A stretch of DNA of 64,000 bases, taken from contig CM060919.1 of assembly GCA_030737875.1 (NCBI GenBank), forward strand, positions 806,293,160-806,357,159. The letters run 5' to 3'. This DNA is from Allium sativum. Its lineage: Eukaryota > Streptophyta > Magnoliopsida > Asparagales > Amaryllidaceae. The position numbers and the translations under genes are program-made. Of the stretch, positions 46,127-58,473 are shown in pieces. How positions within the stretch are numbered: the first letter of the stretch is position 1; every line of letters starts with the position of its first letter. Under the pieces are notes generated by a model. That model saw only the letters and a program-made list of their open reading frames with translations. It searched no databases and was not told where the DNA came from.

Positions 46127-46629
46127 TGTAACGATCCACATTTTACATATCGGAGGATCTTAAAATATTTTTATTTAATTCTCTAAGGGTCGGATCATTC
46201 TCATATTTTGATATGTTATTTATGGGGATATATGACATGTCCATAGTTTTTATCAATTTTATTTGTGACCATTTTGCCTTTGTCGGTTTTGTACAGGGGA
46301 TAACATTTGACTGGGACTAGATCAGACGTTGGGATCGATTTCATTGGAAAGGAAGTGATGTTTCCAATTCTGTAGAGTGGTCACATTAAAGTTTTCATTC
46401 AGCGGTTTAGGAGGAATCACTATTATAGTGCTACACAATTTCTGGATAGACTAATTACCCATTATTGGGCTAATTAGTGAGGCCTATTAAGGCTAGGGGT
46501 TATTGGCTATAAATAGAGGAGTAGAGACAAAGAGAATGATTTAGTGTCTTCATTTCTCATTTGGTTACTCTTGTGTTATTATACCTGGATGAATCATTTA
46601 TAGTGCAGGAGTTATGGGCTGTTGTCACA
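46127..46629 (+). repeat. 3' LTR of C, internally deleted
   Basis: The first about 430 bp match the start of the 5' LTR, including the TATA box, and the last about 75 bp match its end. The join lies at catttGGTTa/ctcttgtgttattata. In the 5' LTR, GGTT occurs at both deletion edges (39043 and 41410). Confidence 0.85.
46508..46515 (+). promoter_or_regulatory. TATA box of C, 3' LTR
   Basis: TATAAATA in the retained first part of the deleted LTR. Confidence 0.6.
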
Positions 46630-46634
46630 TATAT
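46630..46634. repeat. Target-site duplication of element C, right copy (TATAT)
   Basis: Matches 38602-38606. Confidence 0.8.
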
Positions 46635-47640
46635 GATATAAGAAATTTACATCCTATTCTTGATCCATTACTAGAATTATCCTTACAAGCCTAAGATGCA
46701 AGCTTTAATTGTATGTTGTATTTTTCCATTACTGCTATATGCAATTATGCTATTAAGCCATTAATGCAGCGGTCAAATGTGGAAATTAACTTGTACGCCT
46801 TAAACTTAGACCAAGTTGACAATTTTGCCTCGTCAAAATGTTCTCTCGTTCATACGAAAACTAGTGTTATTTATACATACTAATTTTACTTACGTAGCAT
46901 AATTAACGAAATTAGCGTAATAATGACGTAGTAAATGCGATTAAGATATGATTTGAATTTGAAATGTCCCTATATATTGATTGCTTGTGTATGCATATAG
47001 AATGGCTTATATATATATGAAATAATGACACAAAGACATGAGGTTAGTTATCATTTGTGGTAGAACTATGACCGGAACAGATCGGCAAATCCAACAACCA
47101 AAAGTGGGTCCGACTAATGTGAGAGGTCTGGCTACTATGGGCTATTTAAGTTTAGTACACTATGACACGAGGTTAAACCACTTGTAGTAGAAGTCTGCCC
47201 GGAACTGCCCGACATATCCAGCATCTACAGGTAGATGATTTAATGTGAGATGTCAAGTGTATATAAATAAACCTATTATGTGTGAAAATAGGCAGGTTTA
47301 CTATGCCATGAGAAGGTCTTAAGTGGTTGACTCTCTTCTTATCTAGTTTGGGTCTTAAGTGGTTAGGACTAGGATCCTCTCCGAAGGTTTATTCCAGGGA
47401 TAGGTACCAAAGTCATGGGACCTACCCTAACTAGATTCAAAGTAAGTCTATGGGTCCTCTTTCTCTTAAAGTAGTTAGGCATAGCGGTAACGGAGTAGGG
47501 TAGTTCACAGGGGATGTCCACTTCCTCTAGTATCTTGTAAAGGCTAAACTAGGAACACAATTGGTTTATATATGATATGTGGTCTTAGCATGCTCACCAA
47601 CTGTCTAAGGGAAGTCTTAAGAGTAGGGAAAGCGGGATGC
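46635..47640 (+). mobile_element. I: continuation of the split LTR
   Basis: Contains two copies of a module with gacacgaggtta, a (g/c)ccgga(a)c word and taatgtgagaggtc (47038-47130 and 47160-47255). The reverse complement of the same doubled module lies in D's LTR at 27190-27420. This shows I is a diverged relative of D's LTR in opposite orientation. No LTR end (GGGGTGTTACA) is found, so I is truncated or continues elsewhere. No coding region. Confidence 0.6.
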
Positions 47641-48392
47641 ATATCTTAAGGCAAGAAAAACACTAAAAGGGGGTGAATAGTGTTTTCAAGGAATTTAAGA
47701 AAATCTAAAACTTGTATGGTCTACTATATGAATCACGCACCACAAGGATGATCAACACAGAATCAAACACAAACATAGAAACAGATAAATATAAAATGCA
47801 AAAAAAGGAAAGAACACACTGGATTTTATACTGGTTCGGATTACCCCAACGTCCAGGCCCATGCAACGCTGGATTGCACAAAGTTTTGTTAATACCACTA
47901 TCCAAGTATAATCCCCTTGATTTCACAGTTACAAGGTTAACACTGATTCCACCACCCTTGATATCATAGCTATAAGGTTAACACTGCTCCAAACACCCTT
48001 GATTTCACGGCTATAAGGTTAACATCGCTTCCTTTCCTTGATTTCAAGGCTACAAGGAACACACCCTTTCCCATACACTTCTAAAAATATTACAACAACC
48101 CTATAACTCTTCAATAGCACTTCAATTCAAAGAGTAATGACTGGAGAGTGAGAAAAGAAGATGTTTATATAGTTAGAGTAGAAATAGGCAAAGTAGAATT
48201 GTAGAAATCAATAAAATAAGAAACATTAATGGTGGGATGAAGAGGGATGAATATAGAGAAGAAGAATCGTCAAACAATTCAAAATCACCCTCCATTTATA
48301 GCATTTGAATGGTTGCAACGCTTCTGGAACATTACAAATACTGAAAAGACACTTCCTTCGAAAATTGAAAAAATGATAGTTGTATGTTGACT
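47640..48392. repeat. J: unassigned repeat fragment
   Basis: Begins around aaaacactaaaagggggtgaatagtgtttt and runs to the start of E. Contains the 40-bp tandem array at 47915-48060. No gene; short frames only. The type of element is not clear. Confidence 0.45.
47915..48060. repeat. Four-copy tandem repeat of about 40 bp
   Basis: Units start CCTTGAT(T/A)TCA and include GGCTATAAGGTTAACA or a close variant. The CCTTG...CAAGG part makes each unit partly self-complementary. Confidence 0.85.
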
Positions 48393-49455
48393 GTAACGAC
48401 CCGTATTTTCAGTGATATAATAATTAATTTATTTGATTATATAAATAGGGATTGAGAGATTGAAATGGTTGTTGAATTAAATAATATTGAATATTTAATT
48501 AAAATAAATAATATATTTAATTTCTGAAATAGTTAGAAATAGTGGAATTCACAAAATGCTGTGAATTGGATCATTTGTGATATTTAATTCGGTTTAGAAT
48601 TGAATTAGAATAACGAATATATTATTTTAACGACAGTTGAATGTATAATTATATTATAATTATAATCGAGGTCGAAATGGCGCTATAGTTCGCTATTTTG
48701 CAATTTGAACTTCAACTGAATGTACAGGGTCCATTTTAAATCGGATTTCTACGAAACAAGAAACGTTCGAAGCTGGTGAAGTATATTTTTCTAGTGGAAA
48801 GAAAAATCGGGATTTCATCATGTAGATTTTGATTTATGTCTAAATCAAATTTTAGAAAAGTCGCTATGGAATTCCTTTATAATCTATATCGATTTATTTA
48901 TATTTTAAAATGTATTTTTATATATAAATCGAATATCGATGTAACACTGGATTTGAAATATCGAGTTATAAATCCCATTGGAGCTGTATGATATTCTATT
49001 ATGAATATATACGATAATATTCATTTTTAAATATTAAATTTAATTGTTTTAAAATATATTTATATATTTAAAGGGGTTATTTAGGGGTTTAAAAATAGCC
49101 ACTTTTGCAAACAAAGTCGAAATTCGACGAAACTAATTTTGTTGGATCCACAATGTTAAATTTTTGTTAGATTTCAATTTCCGTGATTTTTTAAGTCAGT
49201 ATGTGGAAATACGAATTTTTAATGTGAAAAAAGAGTTAGAATTTTGACGGTTAAAAATACGCTGTGTGAGCAAACGGAGTCGGAATTTGATGAAACCAGT
49301 TTCGTTGGGACCGTAATGTCGAACTGAAGGTGCATGTCAATTTTCGTGATTTTTGGGTATCACGTGTGATCATATGAATTGTAAAGGACAAATATATATA
49401 ATGTTTGCTTAAAAACAAATAAAAATAATCAACAAAAAAAATATTAAAACCTACC

Positions 49456-49462
49456 TATATAA
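49456..49462 (+). promoter_or_regulatory. TATA box of E
   Basis: TATATAA at 1,063 bp in the LTR, as in A. Confidence 0.65.
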
Positions 49463-50328
49463 TACCCTTAGCTATCCTTAACCCCAATTTACATCCTCTG
49501 GTCAATACATTTTTTCTGCCATTCTTTGTACAACAAAAGGAAGAAAAATGGTAGACAAAATAAATCCAAACAAATATAAATAAATTCCTATAAAATGCTA
49601 AAACCACATATTTAGCCTCCTGGTGTTTGGATCATCATCCCCGTACCCCTATCTCTGAGCTCGACGCAAGTACAGACGCACCAAGGCTGAGCAGTGCGAC
49701 CTAGGGTTAGAAATTTCATGAGAATGGTGCATCGATGAGGGTTTTCGAGAGTGTATTTGAACTCACAGTGGAAAATCAAGTTTGTATGCCATGGTTGGGT
49801 GATTTCCGCTTAAATAATTGTCGATGCCTGCTACTGTTAAGCCGACGACGTAACCTGAGAAGAGGGGGCGAGTTGATTTTAATGGTGTCGGCAAGGAGGA
49901 GGCCGAGATGAAAGGGAGAAGGGTAGTCTTGGCGGTGGTTTTGGTGGGGTGGAAAGGGAGGTAGAATGGAAGAAAGGCTCGGCTATGTCCTTAAGAAAGG
50001 CTGGGCGTGAGTTATACGAATTGGGGAAGAAGATGCGTGGAGGGGGTATGGGCTTATGAAGAGGGAGATGGGTTGGATATGAGGTAAAGGCCCAATAGTT
50101 TTAAAACCAAATAAGTTTTTAATTTAAAGGTGCACGAACTTTTAAAATACATATCTTTGTCATAAGAGGTCAGCATCGAGTGAAATAAGATCCGTTGGGA
50201 TCGTATGGACGGCACCTACGCACTGGAACTGACCAGGAGTGGATTAGAGCTCGTTACAATTTATAGCAAAATAAATTGTCTGTCTGAATCAACAGACGCA
50301 AATCGTTATTTAACGGTTAACGCGAAAG

Positions 50329-50565
50329 GTGAGTAAAACTCACTAACTCTTCTCAGTTATATTTTTATAACGTATTTTTATAAATGATAAATAATGGTTG
50401 TTTGCTGTGTGTTGGCTATTTGGTTGAACTGCTAGTCAGTTGATTGAAAATATAGATAACGATATAAATATAAATCCTTAATCAAATATTGATTCTGTTT
50501 AGCAGAATATTTCATAATAAAATGAAATTGATGTTAATTTTATTGTTTAACATCTGTGGATGCAG
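50329..50565 (+). other. Possible intron in the LTR leader of E
   Basis: AAAG then GTGAGTAAAA at the start; GGATGCAG then GGAAACAGG at the end; 237 nt. Counterpart of 5769-5973 in A. Confidence 0.35.
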
Positions 50566-51414
50566 GGAAACAGGTCGGAGGGACCCAACTGGGTTCCTCA
50601 ACATTTATTTTACTGTTTTTCATATATTGTGTCATATAATGTGATATGAAATCTGTTGTTGATTTTCCAAGGTTGAATGATACCGATCATTGTTATATGG
50701 TATGCTAAGTACCATAAAGAATACTAGAATGTTAAAAATGAAAATTTTCAATGATATATTGAAAAAGAAATATTTATAAAATCAAAAGATTTTATAAAAT
50801 GAAAATATTTATTTATAAAATAAATAGATTAAAAAGGAATACTTATTTGTTAATCAAATAGATAGAACTGAAGGTAAATATTTGTAGAACATTTACAAAT
50901 AGAATTGAAAAAGAAATATTTGTAAACAATTTACAAATAGAATTGAAAAGGGATATTTATTTGAAAATGAATAGAATAGAAAGAGGAAATATGTGAAACA
51001 AATAGAAAAGGGAATAGTTAGATTATCAAAGGAACTACTTATAAAATCAATAGATTTTATAAAAAGAAAATATTTTATAAAATAAATAGAATTATCAAAA
51101 AGGGATTTATTTTGTAAATAAACATATTATAAAATGAAATACTTGAAAAGTCACTAGAATTGTATAAAAGGAGAATTTTACCTTTTGAAAGGTTTGGACC
51201 TGTGCTTTGCACACGGGTACAACATGATATGGATTTAAAAGCAAAGATTTGAAATAGAATCCATTCCAACAGATAGATTGAGAAGATAAATTTATAAATA
51301 ATATTTTATAAATTAAATAAAATGTTTATATTTGGATAAATAGAATATATAAGTCGGGACTTATATAGAGAAGTAAGAATCGATTTCAACATCGACAATT
51401 GAAACTGAATAGGG

Positions 51415-52130
51415 ACGTAGAGTTAATCAGTTAGAGTAAATCGATTAGAGTTAGAATTAATCGAATTAGAGTTAACTGAACATACTTAATCGAATTAGAA
51501 TTTATTGAATATTATTTATTCAATTAGGGTTGACCGGATATAGTTATTTGAGATAGAGTTAGTCAAACATAGTTATCAGGATGAATTGCCATTTCGTACG
51601 ACTACTAGCGTGATTCGCAGGGCTGCGGATAGCCTACGGCGGTTGGATGTTTCCTGAGGGAATCGGGCGTAACCATTGTGATTGTTGCGATCTAGAGTCA
51701 AGCGAATGGAGTTAAATCGAATATTAGCCATTCGAAATAAAGTTAAAGAAGACATAGTTATTCGAATATTAGTTATTAGATAGGAGTTAAATAAGTTGAG
51801 TTAAATAAGTTGAATTAATCAAGTAAGTTAATCAAGTCGAGTTAATTGAGTTGAGTTAGTTAAGATGAGTTAATCAAACCGAGTTAATCCAAATGATTTA
51901 GTCCAAAGGAGTTATTTGAAATAGTTTATTCGAATAGAATAAAAGGAGTTATTCAAATATAGTTTATTCGAAAGGAGATTTATCGAATGTAAATCATTCA
52001 AAGATAGTTAATCGAATGTAAATCATTCAAAGAAAGAGTTATCGAACATAGTTTATTCGAAAAGGAGCTATCGAATAGAGATTATTCGAAAAAGAGAATT
52101 ATACACTGAATTCGATTATATCGAATTTGG
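51415..52130 (+). repeat. Degenerate inverted-repeat array in the LTR of E
   Basis: Units such as TCGAATATTAGCCATTCGA and ATCGAACATAGTTTATTCGA, with gttaatcga linkers and a non-repetitive island at about 51580-51715 shared with A (7020-7150). Confidence 0.75.
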
Positions 52131-53603
52131 GAAAGTAAAATTTACTTTCCGGTTTAATCAAGATTTACTTATTTATTAATAGATTAGTGGTTTAATTATT
52201 TAGTTAAATTAAGGAATACAAGTTACATTTTGAAGTTGGATATTTAAGAAGAAAGGAATTATAATGTTATAGTTAAAATCAATGTTTTAAATAAAGAAGG
52301 GAATTCATAAATAGAATCTGAGTTACGTAAGGACGTTGATAAAGGTTTAAAGGGTGAACTTTGTCTATTTCGAGGTTAGAGATGTTTTTCAGTTAAGGCT
52401 GAGAGGTAATTATACCCCAACTTGATTGACTTCGTTTTTAACTAAGGGATGGGTAAGGTTCGACAGTGAAGATGGATTTAGTGAATTTAGTTAATGAGTG
52501 TAATGATTTAAATTGGCTTAGTGATGTTTTATTTAAACATCTATTTAAATCAAATGAATAAATTTTGGGAACATTTTCCAAATATAATCAGAGATATTTT
52601 CTAATCATATAAAATGAAATGTTGATGAGCAAGAATACTAGAATGACAGTGATACATGAAACAGAGTTGGAAATGTTTTCCAATGATTGATGACTTATAT
52701 TCCCTAAATTTAGAAAAATAGAAATGTTGAGTATATAGAAATGGGAAATGAATAAATTAATGATAAATTAAATTAAAGGAGATTAGTGCTAATTGATGAT
52801 TGATCGATCGAATTTCTATCTAGGAATAAGATCGTTGGTTGTACACCTGTTTTCCTTTGATAGTTAGATCACCGACTATCGAAGTTTTTGACCATTGTTC
52901 CGTCGTCAATACGGAGAGACCGGGATCAGATTCATTATCTGAAAACCACTATGTATGGACGTTAGCATTGCGATCAAATATGATGAAGATAATTGAAGAC
53001 GGAATTATGCAAGGGCTATCCTGTTTACAGAATAGTGCTTTCCGTTTGTCCAGTCCCAGGACAAACGTGAATGGAAAAATGTCTGACAGAGCATATCTGA
53101 CGGATCACATAAGTTGATCTTTTCAAACGTACTTACGTTTAGTGGTGGAGGAATTCGTTTCTCTTAGCTGTATACCCATGGTATTTTTTGGGAAATCAAT
53201 TTGTGATTTGGCGGGTATGACGATGTGGCATTCAAAGTGAATGATGCTCAGATGTTTTAATTGATACGTTATGACCTCAAGCCTCATCAACCGGGAAATG
53301 ATAGAAATCGGGCAGGTAGCATGGCTAAGTGGGTCACTCCCATTAGGGTGTATATCACCTATCTAGAGAAAATCCATTTCATTCTTTTATCTATTTTCGA
53401 TATTGTCCCTTTTCAGGAAACAGTGGGTAGCTCCCAGCCGTTGGTGGTATACATTCGATACACTCAAGCGAAATGAGTAATCGGTCATGTGTGGGCCGGG
53501 TTGCAAGACGTTCTTGTTGAACCCAGTGTATTAGTCTTTAGAGATACACTATCGGCAGGTGGTCCCATATCTTGTCATAGTCGAAAATCCCAGTTCGTTA
53601 CAG

Positions 53604-53615
53604 TGGTATCAGAGC
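53604..53615 (+). other. Primer-binding site of E (tRNA-iMet type)
   Basis: TGGTATCAGAGC, one base after the LTR. Confidence 0.9.
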
Positions 53616-53808
53616 AGAAAGTTAAGCGATTACCTTGGCTCTGTGGCGTAACTCAGTAGAGATGGGGTTAATAATACCCTAGATTGAGTTTGAGTGCATA
53701 TATACGAGTGAATGTATTTGTAGATTTTATAAAAATTGTTTTATATTGTGAAGATTTATTGGTTGGGTAGTTTGTGAATTTTGGTCGATCAGTTTGATCC
53801 ACTGTATC
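53616..53808 (+). other. Conserved noncoding leader of E, first part
   Basis: Closely matches A at about 9815-10000 (gattaccttggctctgtggc, cagtagagat, gagtttgagtg, atatatacgagtgaa). Continues at 63901 after B. No open frame. Confidence 0.8.
53804..53808. repeat. Target-site duplication of element B, left copy (GTATC)
   Basis: GTATC, repeated at 63901-63905. Removing B and one copy restores a sequence collinear with A near 9993. Confidence 0.95.
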
Positions 53809-54545
53809 TGTGACGGCCCGCCCCGCACCAACCGACATTTACTCCAAAAGTGCGCTGTACACATGTCCAGTTAGCACGGAATGGGTCGTCAGAAGGAAAA
53901 GGAAGAAGAGAATGAACATACAAGGAACCTGTAGAATGTCTCACAGCGCATAGAATAAAATATAATAATAACATACTTGACATAAAACAGGTGAGACAGT
54001 GCATAAGCTGAAATCCAGAACTAAACATCATAGCAGCGGAAATTCAAAATACAGCTTATTACAACTTTCAAACTGTCTCAAAGCAAAAGCAAGATAAAAG
54101 AGGTACACTACTAATGCCCAAGTAGCGACCACCAACGACACAGGGAGAATGTGTGTGTATATATCATACGTGAAAGCCTCCTGCCCGCCTCCGAATCAGC
54201 TACTCGCGCATCACCAGCTAACCTGTCTCTAGTCTGCTCGTGTGAGCACCCAGAGTAATAAGAGGAGACATAAAACTCTGGGTCAGACATAAAGCCTGGT
54301 ATGAGCGATAAGCATCTAAAGTGAACAATAACAGGTAGACTAGAAACATACCTGGACCTGCAACCAAAGAGTTAGCACTACGTACTGTACAACACTCTAA
54401 GGTACCATATCAAACGGTGCAAAGATACGGAGGTGGGGGAGGTGTGCATGTCATAATGATGGCAAACAATCAAACATAGCATCCATCCTCACATCTCTCA
54501 CTCAGTGCGTAATGCATACGATATTCACCACTTCGATCACCCAAC

Positions 54546-54868
54546 ATACCTTGCTACGATCACTTTGCCCCATGAAGTCATAAATGGCTTCACTGCACTG
54601 ATAACGTAGCCACTAATCCTTCGCTATGTCCACTTTGCCCCATGGAGTCACAGAAACCCCACTGCACTGGCTCATAGCCTTATTAATCCTTACTATGTCC
54701 ACTCTGCCCCATGGAGTCGTAATGACCTCACTGCACTGGCTCAAAGTCTTACTACGCATCACTTTGCCCCTCGGGTCATAATGACCCTACTGCACTGATA
54801 ATGTAGTCTTGCTACCATCACCTTGCCCCTCAGGTCATAATGACCCTACTGCACTGATAAGTAGCCCA
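54546..54868. repeat. Five-copy tandem repeat of about 60-70 bp, left LTR of B
   Basis: Each unit has ctttgcccc(a/t), gtca(t/c), a(a)tg.c and actgcactg. Homologous copy at 61957-62277. Confidence 0.88.
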
Positions 54869-55039
54869 TCATTCAATTTTAGTGGTGAATCGAAGTAATG
54901 AATGTCGACAACTCCTTAGCACACGTCCCGCAGCAAAGTCCAACCATGAAGTGAACTCATTGGTTCCCAACTGGATCCTGAGCTCTAACTTCCCATATTG
55001 GACTACCTTTGCATCTCGGGTTATTGGTCAATACTGGGT

Positions 55040-55345
55040 CGGTTTGGATCAGAATGCTTCTTCTTCACTGGATCGGGTCGGGTCATTATCACCCCCTGGC
55101 GGATCGGGTCGGGTCTCCAGCTTGCCACGGTTCAGATCCTCATCGCGGTCCTCTTTCTCTTTGCTTCAGATCGTTCTCCTCTCCTTGGTTCGGATCGGAA
55201 TACCCCCTACGGGTCGGATCGCGCTCCTCCAACTCGTGGCTTCCCCCGGTTCGGATCGGCGTCTCGTTGTGCATCGGATCATGGATGCTGCTTTCCTCTA
55301 GTCGGATCGTGATACGAAGCACAAGTGGATCGGATCGGGTAGCAG
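55040..55345. repeat. GGATCGG-rich cluster, left LTR of B
   Basis: More than a dozen (c/t)ggatcgg words, several joined as ggatcgggtcgggtc. Long open frames across it on both strands are a by-product of the repeat composition. Homologous copy at 62448-62757. Confidence 0.85.
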
Positions 55346-56488
55346 TTCACGGTTGGCGCTCGTGGGCCTTGCGCAAATGGTTCGGTTCGGAGGAGATGAC
55401 TTGACTCGTGGTGATGTCCCACGATCCCATAGGGCGATCCGATCGACCCTCAATCCCCTATCCGATCCGAATCCCTGCACCTTGTCCAGCGAGTTGTTTA
55501 CGCCCCTCGACGGCGTTTTCGACCATTTCAACTATTCTAATCAATCACAAAGCATTTCATACAGTCATAGCATCATGCATAATCAACCACAAACATCAAA
55601 ACACCAATATGATAGGTAGAAATGGATCAAACATACCCAAAATCTCATATTTCCCCTTAAGCATGTTTAGGTAAAACTAATGATAGGATTAGCAAAACTT
55701 AACCAAACTAATCCAAATTCATATCAGAGGTCTAAAACATCATTCCGAATTTTATAAACATTTTTCTAGAATTTTATCATGTTTAAATTCGCTAATTAAC
55801 ACTAATCACCCCTAATTAGCCATAATTAGTGCAAAACTATGCAAATCACTCACCTTAGCCACAAAATAAACTAAGATCTGAAATAAATCTCTGATTTGAT
55901 GTGAATCCCAATGCCAAACAGCAGCTTCAATGTTGCTTTGGTGTAGATCTTCCTTGATTAGAGGTTGCTAAGCCAAATCCTTGACCAAAAGATGATTTGG
56001 AGGTGATTTAGAGGTTGGAGGCCATTTTTAGGGTTCCTTGGTGATAAGTGGAGGCTAGAAAACTGAAATGGAATGATCCTCTATCTCATTTCAGCCTTCC
56101 CATAACCCTAATCCCGAAATGGGTTATGGGCCTACTCACTAATCACCCGATTTGGCCAGGTTAAGCTGTATTTCACCTTCCAAACCTTATTTCAGCCATA
56201 TCTCCCAAACGGTAAGCCCGTTTCGCTATTATGACCACTCTACGGAAAGGTAAACCATCAAACGAATCTAATGGAAGTGGTTTCAGGTCAAAATTCTTCT
56301 ACAATCAAAAGTTATGGTCAAAACAGTACCAACTAGGGGCAAAACGGTCATTTAAAAATCGACAAAAATCATGAACATGGGAAATGACTCTAATGGATGT
56401 TTCCCAAAGTTACATGACCATACGACTTCATACGGGAAAGAAATAAATATTCTACGATCCCCCGATGCGTAGGATATGGGTCATTACA

Positions 56489-56524
56489 CTCTCCCCCTCT
56501 TAAGAAATTTCGCCCCCGAAATTC
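56489..56524 (-). other. Polypurine tract and pre-PPT signature of B
   Basis: In element sense, AATTTCGGGGGCGAAATT then AAGAGGGGGAGAG at the LTR edge. Confidence 0.88.
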
Positions 56525-56643
56525 CCTAATCAAAGCACACACAAAGATCTTGCATGCCTATCAATCATAAAACAACAATCAAACATGCAACAAGCAAAAC
56601 AAGTCTACCCTAGCATGCGGAAAACTAAATTGTAAGGTAAATC

Positions 56644-57121
56644 TTACCAGGCAAAGAGTTCTGGATACACCTTCCTAATGCTCTCCTCTGTCTCCCAAGT
56701 ACAATCATTCTCGTTCTCGCCCCACTGAACCTTGATTAGCTTCACCGCCTTCCTTCGAAGTTGCTTCGTATCGTGCCCCACAATACGAATCGGCTTGCGG
56801 TTCCCAACCGCCTCGGGTTCTACTTCGAAGTCCTCTAACTGATCAGGTGAAATAGTCATATCTGAGTCGTGAACGAACTTCCTTAGTTGGGAAACATGAA
56901 ATACATTGTGAACTCCCGCCATTTTCTCTGGTAAGCCAACTCTATATGCCAAATTCCCGACTAATTCAAGAATAGGGAATGGGCCAACAAATCTTGGTGC
57001 TAACTTGCCTCTCCTGCCAAATCGTATCACGCTCTTTAACGGAGAGATCTTAACAAACACCAAGTCACCAACGGAGAATTTTAAGTCCCTTCTCCTCTTA
57101 TCAGCATAAATCTTCTGCCTA
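56644..57121 (-). pseudogene. B: post-integrase module and chromodomain-like tail
   Basis: In the same frame as the integrase but cut from it by two in-frame stops at about 57123 and 57136. The reading begins just after the second stop with DRQKIYADKRRR, then VGDLVFVKISPLK, GPFPILELVGNLAYRVGLPE, HNVFHVSQLRKFVHD and, at the end, LIKVQWGENENDCTWETEES and YPELF. The last part has the hydrophobic and W..E pattern of the chromodomain-like tail of Tekay/Del-type elements, thought to tether integrase to heterochromatin. It ends at a stop at 56644, about 120 bp before the purine tract. Confidence 0.85.
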
Positions 57122-57138
57122 TCTTAGGCAGCTTTCAT

Positions 57139-58473
57139 TCATTGTTGAATGATCTTAATCTTATCGGAAGTTTCCCTCACCACATCTGGTCCAAGCGTAA
57201 ACTTCTCGCCAGTCTCTATCCAACATGATGGTGAGTTGCACGGTCTTCCGTACAAAGCTTCATATGGAGCCATACCGATACTGGATTGGTAGCTATTATA
57301 ATATGCAAACTCTACTAGATGCAAATGGTCATCCCATGATCCACCAAAATCCAATATATAAGCTCTCAAGAGATCTTCCAATATACGATTCACCCTCTCC
57401 GTCTGACCGTCGGTCTGAGGATGATATGCGGTACTGAGATGCAATCTTGACCCTAGAGCCTCTTGTAAGCTTTTCCAAAACCCATTAGTGAACAACGGGT
57501 CTCGGTCACTCACAATGCTTTTGGGTACTCCATGAAATCTCACTACCCACTTCATATACAATTTTGCCAACTTGGCCGCCGTCCTGGTCGATATGACTGG
57601 TATAAAACTTGCGCTCTTAGTCAATCGATCCACAATTACCCAAATGCTATCATATCCCGATCTAGTCCTTGGTAACCCATCGATGAAATCCATCGAGACT
57701 TGCTCCCATTTCCATTCGGGAATTTCTAATGGGTGCAACAAATCACTAGGCTTCTTTTGCTCGGCTTTAACTAGCTGGCAATTCATGCATTTGGATATAA
57801 ACTTCCCAACGTCTCTTTTCATCCCTTCCCAGTAGTAGGTCTGTCTCATGTCTCGATACATCTTGTTACCACCGGGATGTATAGTTAGTTTTGAGTGATG
57901 ACATTCTCTAAGCACTTCATCTCTCAAACCATTCATGTTGGGCACAACTAGTCTTCCATTCTTCCGAAGCCATCCATCTCGATCAAGCCCATACACATTC
58001 ATCTCCTCATCGATACCCATCTCTAACTTGGAGATGATTTCTAATAGGTTAGGATCGTCCCTCTGGCTGGAACCAATCCGCTCCATCAAAGTGGGTCTGA
58101 TCGTCAAATTAGCTAGCATAACTGGATCCAATTCGCACTTTGGTCTGAAATCAAACCCCGCGATATACTCCAGTTGCTTCCATTCAAGAAACATTGCCCC
58201 TAAGCTGGCATGTCTCCTACTCAAGGCATCGACTACCGCATTACCTTTCCCAGGTGTATATGCGATATCAAAATCATACGAAGCCAAGAACTCTAACCAT
58301 CTTTGCTGACGGAGATTCAAATCTTTCTGTGAGAAGAGATACTTTAACGATTTATGATCGGTAAACAACTCGAATCTTTCTCCCAAGAGATAGTGTCTCC
58401 ACATCTTTAGCGCAAATACAATCGCTGCCAATTCCAAATCATGGGTAGGATACTTCTTCTCATGCGGTTTTAG
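57139..58473 (-). pseudogene. B: RNase H end and integrase
   Basis: Open for 432 codons from 58437. Residues 1-75 complete RNase H ([27 protein letters not shown]). The integrase has an HHCC zinc finger (about H180/H181 to C217 and C220) and a D,D35E core: Asp near 250 (SMDFIDGLP), Asp 311 ([10 protein letters not shown]) and Glu 347 (TDGQTERVN), with exactly 35 residues between the last two. All catalytic residues are kept. Upstream, an in-frame TAG at about 58472 cuts it from the RT; downstream, stops separate the tail. It would insert cDNA into chromatin if the polyprotein were whole. Confidence 0.9.

Larger units (their letters stand above)
38607..46629 (+). mobile_element. C: old chromovirus-type LTR retrotransposon with deleted 3' LTR
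   Basis: 8,023 bp, TSD TATAT. The 5' LTR is about 2,912 bp and the 3' LTR only 503 bp, because an internal piece of about 2.4 kb is missing. Internal order is gag, PR, RT, RH, INT, C-terminal tail on the plus strand, all broken by stops and frameshifts. LTR starts resemble the sense start of B (TGTAATGACCC), and proteins are close to B, so B and C belong to one family. It lies inside LTR I. Confidence 0.9.
48393..53602 (+). repeat. 5' LTR of E
   Basis: 5,210 bp, TGTAACGA to TCGTTACA (8-bp perfect inverted ends). It parallels A's LTR up to the gtcatagt.gaaatcc block, then ends, whereas A's LTR continues about 650 bp to a hairpin. The TCGAATA-type array (51415-52130) is less regular than in A. 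Confidence 0.85.
53809..56488 (-). repeat. Left LTR of B (3' LTR in element sense)
   Basis: 2,680 bp, TGTGACGGCCCG to GTCATTACA. Contains a five-copy repeat of about 65 bp (54546-54868) and a ggatcgg-rich cluster (55040-55345). Confidence 0.93.

Noticed and set aside
54882..55619. Several overlapping open frames of up to 139 codons in B's LTR (and again at 62294-63031)
   Set aside because: They overlap on both strands over the ggatcgg cluster, lack motifs, and differ between copies by frame. Compositional by-product.
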